46,011 bases of DNA from Flammeovirgaceae bacterium UBA7330. GTDB lineage: Bacteria; Bacteroidota; Bacteroidia; Cytophagales; Cyclobacteriaceae. Under the pieces are notes generated by a model. That model was given only the letters and a program-made list of their open reading frames with translations. It ran no database searches and was not told the DNA's origin. Both the position numbers and the translations under genes were made by a program. The stretch lies in NCBI GenBank assembly GCA_002471275.1, contig DKPQ01000022.1:536-46546 (forward strand). Direction: 5' to 3'. This document shows positions 35,729 to 43,614 of the stretch, piece by piece; within the stretch, counting starts at the first letter, position 1, and every line of letters starts with the position of its first letter.

Positions 35729-36622
35729 TTATCCCACTATTTCGGAGCGGATACGCTTTACTTCTATGGTGATGTCCAGCAGCATATCCTGAGTCAGGAT
35801 GAAATCACCGGTATTCTCAGCGATTTTCTTTTCTATCTCAGCAAGGTCTCCGTCATAAAGCAGTTTCAGGATCTTCAACTCCTCCATCATTTCCAAAATG
35901 GTTTCATCATGAGGAATGTCTTCGAGGAGCGCAATGATGTCTATAAGCGGCTTCTCCTGATCCAATACAATTTTTACAAGAGGCTCAAGGATAAGATTTC
36001 TGTTGTCTTCATCCAGGATGTCGGTAGGGTAGGTCTCAATCACCTTTACAGCCAGGTATAAGCCTTCAACGAAAGATCCCGTAAGGATCAAAGCACCTAC
36101 ATTGAGTCTTTCCGCTTCATTCAGGTTTCTCCCTGCTTCATCAATGGCTTTGTCAATCATTGAAGATAAAGTGTCTTTGTTGCCTTCGCTCTCCTGGAAT
36201 TTGGTGATCATCTGATTGTTGAAAATGGAAGAAACTCCAAGTGTTTCAGAGAGTTTCTGACATGCTTCCAGATAATCCAAAGATTTTTGTACCTGCTCAT
36301 AAGAGATCAGGTAGCCCATATCCGTGGCGTATACACCCAGGTTAAGAGCGGCTTTATCCTCATCGTTTTGATAAGATGCACTTTTTGATAGACCATTGAT
36401 CAGGTCTTCATTGTAATCTGCGGCGGCAGCTTGTAAAGTGTATGGCACTTCTGATGGATTAGGAAGTTCTGCCAGTACTTTATCGATATCAGCAACCAAT
36501 TTTTCTTTGGAAGCTGAAAATTCAACAGCATCTGCTTTTGATCCTTTGCCAGAACCACCACATCCCATCAAAAAGAAAATGGAAAGAATTATACAGGAAG
36601 AATAGAATGATGTGAGTTTCAT
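35729..36622 (-). CDS. Predicted lipoprotein of unknown function
   Basis: The protein is 297 residues with a lipobox FFLMGC followed by GGSGKGSKA. The mature part is helical and acidic (VAAELPNPSEV-like start, then NEDLINGLS, LNLGVYATDMGYL, YLEACQKLSETLG). It ends with helices and no known catalytic motif. I cannot assign a family, although similar uncharacterised lipoproteins occur across the Bacteroidota. The start-codon region is duplicated 127 nt upstream (repeat at 36617-36769). A terminator follows it. Confidence 0.7.
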   Translation of the reverse strand: MKLTSFYSSCIILSIFFLMGCGGSGKGSKADAVEFSASKEKLVADIDKVLAELPNPSEVPYTLQAAAADYNEDLINGLSKSASYQNDEDKAALNLGVYATDMGYLISYEQVQKSLDYLEACQKLSETLGVSSIFNNQMITKFQESEGNKDTLSSMIDKAIDEAGRNLNEAERLNVGALILTGSFVEGLYLAVKVIETYPTDILDEDNRNLILEPLVKIVLDQEKPLIDIIALLEDIPHDETILEMMEELKILKLLYDGDLAEIEKKIAENTGDFILTQDMLLDITIEVKRIRSEIVG

Positions 36623-36769
36623 GTGTGTAATAATTGATTTTTAATCGACATATGGAATTCGCATGAAAACATTACTTCTACTCCAGACGTTTTTATCAAA
36701 TTTTGATAGCCATCGCTGGTTGTTGTTTCCATAATCATGCTCATTTCATGTGAGTAATAATTGATTTTT
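36617..36769 (-). repeat. Imperfect duplication of the lipoprotein start region
   Basis: The 26-nt segments 36617-36642 and 36744-36769 differ at one position, and weaker similarity continues for about 15 nt. The first contains the lipoprotein start codon. The second opens ATG AAA TGA, a two-codon frame. Between them lies a 15-nt palindrome, TATCAAATTTTGATA (36694-36708). Confidence 0.65.
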
Positions 36770-36926
36770 GAGGGCACATGTAATTCGTCTCGCCAGAGGC
36801 GAAACTCATTTCATCTACAAGTTAGGTTTTATTTATTCCCAATTTTAATCTTTTTTTAAGTGGCATTGAAATTTAGTAAGAAGATTTTCAAACTTTGTTG
36901 GAACAAATCAGGAACATTTGTAGGAG
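36623..36926. other. Intergenic region between divergent genes
   Basis: No gene is seen in this 304-nt region. It holds the second copy of the start-region repeat (36744-36769), the palindrome at 36694-36708, which is a candidate operator, and a small hairpin near 36788-36803. The plus-strand 68-aa gene begins at 36927. Confidence 0.55.
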
Positions 36927-37133
36927 ATGAGCGGAATTAGCTATTCAAGTCTAAGAGCAGGACACAAATATTGGGCAGTCAATTTTGGAGAGAAAATTGA
37001 ATTTGAAATTTTGGAAGTACTCTACCCGTTGGACTTTGTGATCAAAGACCTGGCTACCCTGGAGAAGTATAAGCTCTCAGACCTGACCCGTTATGGTAAG
37101 GGTCAGGACTTTGAAATCAGGGACTTAATTTAA
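36927..37133 (+). CDS. 68-residue uncharacterised protein
   Basis: This soluble protein of 68 residues starts MSGISYSSLRAGHKYW and continues with alternating strands (FEILEVLYPLDFVIKDL) and DLTRYGKGQDFEIRDLI. It has no signal or membrane segment. It looks like a small beta-rich conserved protein of Bacteroidota, but I recognise no named family. It converges with gltD and overlaps its stop by 9 bp, with no terminator between. Confidence 0.6.
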   Translation: MSGISYSSLRAGHKYWAVNFGEKIEFEILEVLYPLDFVIKDLATLEKYKLSDLTRYGKGQDFEIRDLI

Positions 37134-38597
37134 CTCGAAATAGCTGTGCTGCTTGGATGGCAGGCTGGAAACACCCATGAGGTGGGTATCTAGTGCTCTG
37201 GCAGCTTCTCTACCCTCAGAGATGGCCCATACCACCAATGACTGGCCACGACGCATATCACCGGCAACAAATACGTTGCTTTGGCTGGTCTGGTAATCTT
37301 TGGCTTTTACATTGCCACGCTCATCAAGTTCAAGGCCTAACTGCTCAATCATGCCGGCTTTTTGCGGATGCAGGAAACCTGCAGCGATAAGTGCAAGCTC
37401 ACACGGCACTACCCGCTCTGAACCTTCGATTTCGGAAAAACCTTTGTCACCCCACTCAATGTCTACCAGCTTGATGCCTGTAAGCTCTCCCTGGTCGTTT
37501 CCAAGGAATTCTTTAGTCAGGATAGACCACTTTCTGTCGCTACCTTCTTCATGGCTGGAAGAAGTGCGCAGGATCATGGGCCACTCCGGCCATGGATTCG
37601 TAATAGACCTGTTTTTTGGAGGTTTGTCCAGGATCTCAATCTGAGTGATGGATTTGGCCTTGTGTCTGTTGGACGTACCGATACAGTCAGAACCCGTATC
37701 ACCACCTCCGATGACCACGACATTTTTGCCTGTGGCCAAAATTTCTTTTACCGGACGTCCCTCATGGTTTTTAAGGACCTCATCTTCCTGAGAAACCCGT
37801 TTGTTTTGCTGGCTAAGAAAATCCATCGCAAAGTGGATGCCTTTCAGGTCTCTGCCCGGGATAGGAATATCTCTTGGTATGGTAGAACCACCGCAAAGGA
37901 TAATGGCGTCGTGAGCAGACTGGATCTCTTCCACACTCACATTGTTTCCAACATCAGCGTTGGTTTTGAATTTCACACCTTCTTGTTCCATGAGGTTGAC
38001 TCTACGGTCCACAACCCACTTCTCCAGTTTGAAGTCCGGGATACCAAATCTGAGGAGACCTCCGATTTTGCTAGCCCTTTCGTAGATAGTCACCTCGTGT
38101 CCTGCCTGATTCAGCTGATCTGCAGCTGCAATACCTGCCGGTCCGGATCCGATAACAGCTACTTTTTTACCTGTTCTGGTTTCAGGAATCCTGGGTTTTA
38201 CAAGCCCCAGCTCATAAGCCTTTTCGATGATCTCTTTTTCGATCAACTCAATGGCGACAGGATCCTTGTTGATGCCCAATACACACGAACCTTCGCATGG
38301 GGCAGGGCAGATGCGACCCGTAAACTCAGGGAAGTTGTTTGTCGACTTTAAGATCTTATAGGCAGCTTCCCAGTCTTTGTTGTAGACAGCATCGTTGAAA
38401 TCAGGGATTTGATTACCCAATGGGCATCCCTGATGACAGAAGGGAATCCCACAGTCCATGCATCGTGCAGCCTGTTTATTGGTCTTATCCTCTGAAAAAG
38501 GTTCGTAAACCTCTTTGTAGTCGTCGATTCTCTTATGTGGATCCCGCGATTGGGGAAGTTCTCTTTTGTATTTTAAAAATCCTTCTACGTCTGCCAT
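37125..38597 (-). CDS. gltD: Glutamate synthase, small (beta) subunit
   Basis: The protein is 490 residues. Cysteines 46, 49, 54 and 58, and a second set at 97, 101 and 105, provide the two 4Fe-4S clusters. The FAD motif IGSGPAGIAAADQ is at 149-161 and the NADPH motif VIGGGDTGSDCIG follows. It passes electrons from NADPH to the large subunit. Its ATG lies immediately after the gltB stop with no gap, so the two are cotranscribed and probably translationally coupled. Confidence 0.97.
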   Translation of the reverse strand: MADVEGFLKYKRELPQSRDPHKRIDDYKEVYEPFSEDKTNKQAARCMDCGIPFCHQGCPLGNQIPDFNDAVYNKDWEAAYKILKSTNNFPEFTGRICPAPCEGSCVLGINKDPVAIELIEKEIIEKAYELGLVKPRIPETRTGKKVAVIGSGPAGIAAADQLNQAGHEVTIYERASKIGGLLRFGIPDFKLEKWVVDRRVNLMEQEGVKFKTNADVGNNVSVEEIQSAHDAIILCGGSTIPRDIPIPGRDLKGIHFAMDFLSQQNKRVSQEDEVLKNHEGRPVKEILATGKNVVVIGGGDTGSDCIGTSNRHKAKSITQIEILDKPPKNRSITNPWPEWPMILRTSSSHEEGSDRKWSILTKEFLGNDQGELTGIKLVDIEWGDKGFSEIEGSERVVPCELALIAAGFLHPQKAGMIEQLGLELDERGNVKAKDYQTSQSNVFVAGDMRRGQSLVVWAISEGREAARALDTHLMGVSSLPSKQHSYFELN

Positions 38598-41500
38598 TTA
38601 AGCTACTTTTTCTTGTTCCTCCAATTTTCTTTCTTCCAATACCCTTTTCAGGTCATTTGGCATTACTTTGATAAAGTATTTAGCCATGCTTTCCCAATCG
38701 TCGAGTATTAGTTTGCCCAGCTTGCTACCGGTATATTCTACGTGGTTTGTGATCTCCTCATGGATGTATTTAAGGTCGTCTTCAGCGAGTGATTCCAGAC
38801 CAACCATCTCCATGTTTACTTTTTCAGGGAATTCATTCTTCTGATCGAAGATATAGGCCATGCCACCGGACATACCAGCAGCGAAGTTATTTCCGGTCTC
38901 TCCAAGGACGATCACCTTACCACCGGTCATATATTCACATCCATGGTCACCGATTCCTTCTATCACAGTTTCGGCACCGGAGTTTCTCACACAGAAACGT
39001 TCACCCGCCATTCCACTGATGTAGGCTTTTCCTGAAGTGGCTCCATAAAAGGCCACGTTACCGATGATGATGTTTTCATGGGCCTTCAGCGTAGATTCCT
39101 TAGGAAGTTTGATCACCAGGTTTCCACCCGACAATCCCTTACCGCAGTAGTCATTGGCTTCACCTTCCAGCTCGAAATTCACACCAGGGGCAAGGAACGC
39201 GCCGAAGCTCTGTCCTGCAGAACCTTTAAATCCTACAGTGATTTTCGATAGGCCCAGGCCTTTGCTTCCATGAAGCTTGGAGATCTCATGTGAGAGCATT
39301 GCTCCGACTGACCGGTCGGTATTTTTGATGTTATAAACTTTGTTGTTTTCTCCCTTTTTCAGGTAATCCCTGATAAGCTTTCTGTCCAACACTTTTTCCA
39401 GTCCGTGATCCTGTTCAAACTGGTTGTATTCACCGTATGAGCTAGGAACACTTACTTTGTTCAGGATAGGGGAGAAATCAATTCTTTTCAGTTTCCAGTG
39501 TTCGATATCCGGTTTTACCTTGAGTACCTGAGACTGACCCACCATTTCATTGATGGTTCTGAATCCAAGCTCCGCCATGATCTCTCTCAGTTCCTGAGCG
39601 ATGAACGTGAAGAAGTTCACTACATGGTCAGGATTTCCGGTAAACAGTTTTCTGAGCTCAGGTCGCTGTGTAGCAATACCCACAGGGCAGGTATTCAGGT
39701 GACACTTTCGCATCATGATACATCCTTCAACGATTAGCGCTGATGTACTGAAACCATATTCTTCAGCACCTAGAAGCGTAGCGATGGCCACATCTCTTCC
39801 GGTCATCAGCTTGCCATCTGTTTGGAGTACTACCCGGCTTCTCAGGTTGTTTTTCAACAGGGTCTGATGGGCTTCGGATAATCCAATTTCCCATGGCAGT
39901 CCGGCATGTCGGATAGAAGAGATCGGTGAAGCACCGGTTCCTCCGTCGGCTCCGGAAATCAGGATTACGTCAGCTTTTGCCTTAGAAACCCCGGAGGCGA
40001 TGGTTCCAACACCAGCCTCAGCTACCAGCTTCACATTGATCCTGGCATGCCTGTTGGCATTTTTCAGGTCATAGATCAGCTGTTTCAGATCCTCAATAGA
40101 ATAAATATCGTGGTGTGGGGGAGGTGAAATCAATCCAACGCCCGGAGTAGAATGTCTTACTTTAGCAATCCATGCATCTACTTTATGTCCTGGCAATTGG
40201 CCACCTTCTCCAGGCTTGGCACCCTGGGCAATTTTGATCTGAAGCTCGGCAGCTTCTTTCAGGTAGTTGCTGGTAACACCAAACCTACCGGAAGCCACCT
40301 GTTTGATGGCTGATCTTTCCCAGTCACCATTGGGTTTCCTCTCAAAACGAATTTCGTCTTCACCACCTTCTCCACTGTTGCTCTTGCCCCCGATTCTGTT
40401 CATCGCAATGGCGAGGGTAGAGTGGGCCTCGTGAGAAATGGATCCAAAAGACATGGCCCCGGTAGCAAAACGTTTTAATATTTTTTCGACAGGCTCAACT
40501 TCACTCAAAGGAACAGACTGTCGCTTTTTAAACTCGAACAGACTGCGGATGGTGATGTTTCTTTCCTGATGCTGATCAATCTGCTCAGAAAATTTCTTAA
40601 AAAGGTTGTAGTCGTTCAGCCTGGTAGATTTTTGCAGCAGATGGATTGTTTCCGGATTTAGCAGGTGAACTTCACCATTCCTTTTCCATTGGAAATAACC
40701 ACCCACCTCGAGTAACCTGTCATAAGTTTTGTATGCAGCATTGTGTTTGATCAATGCCTCTTTCTCCAGGTCATCGAAGGTCAGACCATCGAGACGACTG
40801 ATGGTTCCCTTAAAGCACTTTTCAACAACCTCAGAACCCAGTCCGAGACATTCGAAGATCTGCGCGCTCTGATAGGACTGTAGTGTGGAAATTCCCATTT
40901 TGGAAAGGATCTTCAACAGTCCTGAACCAACACCTTTAGCAAAGTTCTCGAAATAGTATTCTACTGACTGGCTGTTGTCCAGTTTGTTGTTTTTATGAAG
41001 ATCCCTGATGGTTTGATAAACCTTGAAAGGATAGATAGCACTGGCACCATAACCGATGATGGTAGCAAAATGGTGAGTCTCCCACGCATCACCAGCTTCA
41101 ACAACCAGCCCTGCTTTTGTGCGGATGTTATTTTTCACCAGGTGGTGATGGATGCCTCCTGTGGCCAACAATGCCGGAATTGGAACCCTTACCTCATCAA
41201 CATTTCTGTTGCTGATAATGATGATCTTTTTCTTGTTGTCAACTGCCTTTTTCGCAATGGCACAGATCTTATTGATGGCTTCTGAAAGCGACGCTTTTTG
41301 CGGATCGAATGTGGCATCGATGATTTCATAATCAAAACCATATTCCTTCAGGTGTGTGAGCTTAAAGAAATCTTCTTTTGACAACACCGGGTGAGAAATG
41401 TGGATCTGTTTGGTGTGATCGGCTGTTTCATCCAACACGTTGAGAGATTCACCCACCCTTGTAAACAGTGACATGACCAATCGCTCCCTGATGGGGTCGA

Positions 41501-43082
41501 TAGGAGGGTTACTTACCTGGGCAAAGAATTGCTTAAAGTAATTGGATACATGCTGGCTCTGTTGAGACAATACGGCCAAAGGAGCATCGGCACCCATGGA
41601 GCCAACGGGTTCCTTGCCTTGCTCAGCAATGGCTTTAACGATCAGCTTAATGTCTTCCTGGGTGTAGCCGTAAGCTTTGAGTTGCTTAATCTGTGTATCT
41701 GGATCCAGCTCTACCAGATCCATTTCTGCTTCAGGGAGCATGTGTAGCTTGATCCTTTTTTCTTTGATCCAGTCGTAGTATGGTTTATTCTCTACGATAT
41801 ATCGTTTGATCTCTTCATCTTTCAGTACCCGGTTATTGGGAAGGTCTGCCCAGATCATTTTACCTGGTTGTAATCGACCTTTTTCCAATACGTTTTCAGG
41901 CTGAATATTGAGCACACCTGCTTCTGATGCCATGATCAGGTAACCATCTTTGGTGATACAGTACCTGGCGGGTCTCAACCCGTTTCTATCCAGGGTGGCT
42001 CCAACCTGAACACCATTGGTGAAGAACAAGGCTGCTGGTCCGTCCCATGGCTCCATAAGTGAAGCATGGTACTTGTAGAATGCCTTTTTCATGGTATCCA
42101 TCTTGGAATTGTCCTGCCATGCCTCCGGCACGAGCATCATCATGACATGTGGCAATGGCCGGCCACCCATGCGCAACAATTCAACAAGCGCATCAAGGTT
42201 GGCTGAATCCGAATTCTTTGGATTAGTCACTGGGAGCAACCATTGCAGCTCCTGCTCAGTGAAGAGCGGAGAGGACATGGCAGCTTCCTTGGATTTCATT
42301 TTGGTGACGTTACCACGGATGGTGTTGATTTCTCCATTGTGAGCAATGTACCTGAAAGGTTGTGCCAACCGCCAATTAGGGAAGGTATTGGTAGAAAATC
42401 GTGAGTGGACGATGGCAATAGCAGACTTTGTGCTCTTGTTTTGAAGGTCGTAGTAGTATTTTTTTACCTGGTCGGTTTTTAGCTGTCCTTTATAGACGAT
42501 TGTTCGCGTAGAAAAGCTGCAGATATAAAAGTCGTCATTTTCACCGGAAACTGCTTTTTTGATCTCGTTGGTTGCGTAATGATTGAGGACAAAAAGCTTG
42601 CGGTCCAGCTCATCCTGCGTCAACTTATCTTTTGGGGTAACGAATACCTGCTCCACTGTAGGTTCAACTGCTTTGGATTCATGCCCGGGAACCTTCTCAT
42701 CAATGGGTACATGTCTGTATGCATTCAGGTTGAGTCCCAGGTTATCGATGCACTTGTTAAGTATTTTTCTGCAGGCTTCCCGAATCTTATAATTTTTTGG
42801 AAAAAAGATCATTCCAACTCCATAAGAGCCTTTTTTGGGGAGCTCGATAGCATACTTTAACAACTCTTCTTTGAAGAGCTGATGAGGAATTTGAATGAGG
42901 ATACCAGCTCCGTCACCGGTGTTTTCATCACTTCCTGTGGCACCCCGATGCTCCATGTGCTCGAGCATGGTAAGCGCGTCATTTACTATCTTATGTGACT
43001 CCTTGTTGTTGATGTTGGCAATACAACCTACACCACACGAATCGTGCTCAAATTCCTCTCGGTATAGACCCTTCTCCTGCAT
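38598..43082 (-). CDS. gltB: Glutamate synthase, large (alpha) subunit
   Basis: The protein is about 1494 residues. From the ATG at 43082 the propeptide is short and the nucleophile Cys16 lies in HDSCGVGC; the ATG at 43106 would add eight residues. The N-terminal GATase-2 domain releases ammonia from glutamine. It is followed by the central and FMN domains (SISHEAHSTLAIAMNR, GGKSNSGEGGED) and the 3Fe-4S cysteines in CIMMRKCHLNTCPVG. The C-terminal domain is the usual beta-helix (GNLVIKLPK, GAETVIEGIGDHGCEYM). With GltD it makes two glutamates from glutamine and 2-oxoglutarate, the main ammonium assimilation step. Confidence 0.98.
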   Translation of the reverse strand: MQEKGLYREEFEHDSCGVGCIANINNKESHKIVNDALTMLEHMEHRGATGSDENTGDGAGILIQIPHQLFKEELLKYAIELPKKGSYGVGMIFFPKNYKIREACRKILNKCIDNLGLNLNAYRHVPIDEKVPGHESKAVEPTVEQVFVTPKDKLTQDELDRKLFVLNHYATNEIKKAVSGENDDFYICSFSTRTIVYKGQLKTDQVKKYYYDLQNKSTKSAIAIVHSRFSTNTFPNWRLAQPFRYIAHNGEINTIRGNVTKMKSKEAAMSSPLFTEQELQWLLPVTNPKNSDSANLDALVELLRMGGRPLPHVMMMLVPEAWQDNSKMDTMKKAFYKYHASLMEPWDGPAALFFTNGVQVGATLDRNGLRPARYCITKDGYLIMASEAGVLNIQPENVLEKGRLQPGKMIWADLPNNRVLKDEEIKRYIVENKPYYDWIKEKRIKLHMLPEAEMDLVELDPDTQIKQLKAYGYTQEDIKLIVKAIAEQGKEPVGSMGADAPLAVLSQQSQHVSNYFKQFFAQVSNPPIDPIRERLVMSLFTRVGESLNVLDETADHTKQIHISHPVLSKEDFFKLTHLKEYGFDYEIIDATFDPQKASLSEAINKICAIAKKAVDNKKKIIIISNRNVDEVRVPIPALLATGGIHHHLVKNNIRTKAGLVVEAGDAWETHHFATIIGYGASAIYPFKVYQTIRDLHKNNKLDNSQSVEYYFENFAKGVGSGLLKILSKMGISTLQSYQSAQIFECLGLGSEVVEKCFKGTISRLDGLTFDDLEKEALIKHNAAYKTYDRLLEVGGYFQWKRNGEVHLLNPETIHLLQKSTRLNDYNLFKKFSEQIDQHQERNITIRSLFEFKKRQSVPLSEVEPVEKILKRFATGAMSFGSISHEAHSTLAIAMNRIGGKSNSGEGGEDEIRFERKPNGDWERSAIKQVASGRFGVTSNYLKEAAELQIKIAQGAKPGEGGQLPGHKVDAWIAKVRHSTPGVGLISPPPHHDIYSIEDLKQLIYDLKNANRHARINVKLVAEAGVGTIASGVSKAKADVILISGADGGTGASPISSIRHAGLPWEIGLSEAHQTLLKNNLRSRVVLQTDGKLMTGRDVAIATLLGAEEYGFSTSALIVEGCIMMRKCHLNTCPVGIATQRPELRKLFTGNPDHVVNFFTFIAQELREIMAELGFRTINEMVGQSQVLKVKPDIEHWKLKRIDFSPILNKVSVPSSYGEYNQFEQDHGLEKVLDRKLIRDYLKKGENNKVYNIKNTDRSVGAMLSHEISKLHGSKGLGLSKITVGFKGSAGQSFGAFLAPGVNFELEGEANDYCGKGLSGGNLVIKLPKESTLKAHENIIIGNVAFYGATSGKAYISGMAGERFCVRNSGAETVIEGIGDHGCEYMTGGKVIVLGETGNNFAAGMSGGMAYIFDQKNEFPEKVNMEMVGLESLAEDDLKYIHEEITNHVEYTGSKLGKLILDDWESMAKYFIKVMPNDLKRVLEERKLEEQEKVA

Positions 43083-43119
43083 ATTGTATCCTTTCAGTTT
43101 AATCAATGGTTAAGCGTAG

Positions 43120-43127
43120 CAAAATTA
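43120..43127 (-). promoter_or_regulatory. Candidate -7 element upstream of gltB
   Basis: On the minus strand this reads TAATTTTG, matching TAnnTTTG, and lies 37 nt upstream of the ATG at 43082. The -33 position is T-rich without the clean TTTG. It places the likely transcript start close to 43113, which makes 43082 the more natural start than 43106. Confidence 0.45.
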
Positions 43128-43614
43128 CTTCAAATTGACTGCTATTTAAAATAAAATTTCATTCATGGCCCCTTTTGACAAATAGAATTATCAAAAAATC
43201 AAAGTATGTTCATTTTAACATCTCAAATTTGATATTATGCAATATTTTAAAAGATAATTATGAATTTGTCAAGTATCCGGGCACTTTAAATTAATTGATC
43301 ATTGCTAACTAACTAACTAATTGATCTTTATTGTGATATATTATGAAATTGTCCTATATTTTATTACAAATTCGACAGAAATTATGATAAAAGAAATATC
43401 AGGAATGTGTATTTTTGACACAATTCAGTTACTAACCGCCAAATTAAAACCAAAGAGCTGAATAATATAAGCCACCCATACTATCAGGAATAAGTTTCAT
43501 TCTTCGTGCAAAAGTGACAACTTATCGATTTGATTGTAATATTTTTATAATAATTATGATTTTTGTAATGTTCTGAAGTTTGCAATTTTTAAATATGCAT
43601 TCACCGATCTGATT
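43128..43614. other. AT-rich divergent intergenic region
   Basis: This stretch between gltB and the fibre-like gene holds no convincing gene. An 18-codon frame (43405-43461) has no support. Four CTAA units (43305-43320) are flanked by two copies of TAATTGATC (43292-43300 and 43318-43326). The region is strongly AT-rich, as expected for a regulatory region facing two genes. Confidence 0.5.
43292..43326. repeat. CTAA microsatellite between TAATTGATC direct repeats
   Basis: Four tandem CTAA units (43305-43320) lie between two copies of TAATTGATC. Repeat-number change could alter spacing in the upstream region of the divergent genes, or it may have no role. Confidence 0.5.

Noticed and set aside
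43405..43461. 18-codon plus-strand frame in the gltB-fibre intergenic region
   Set aside because: It is short and has no motif, promoter or neighbour support.
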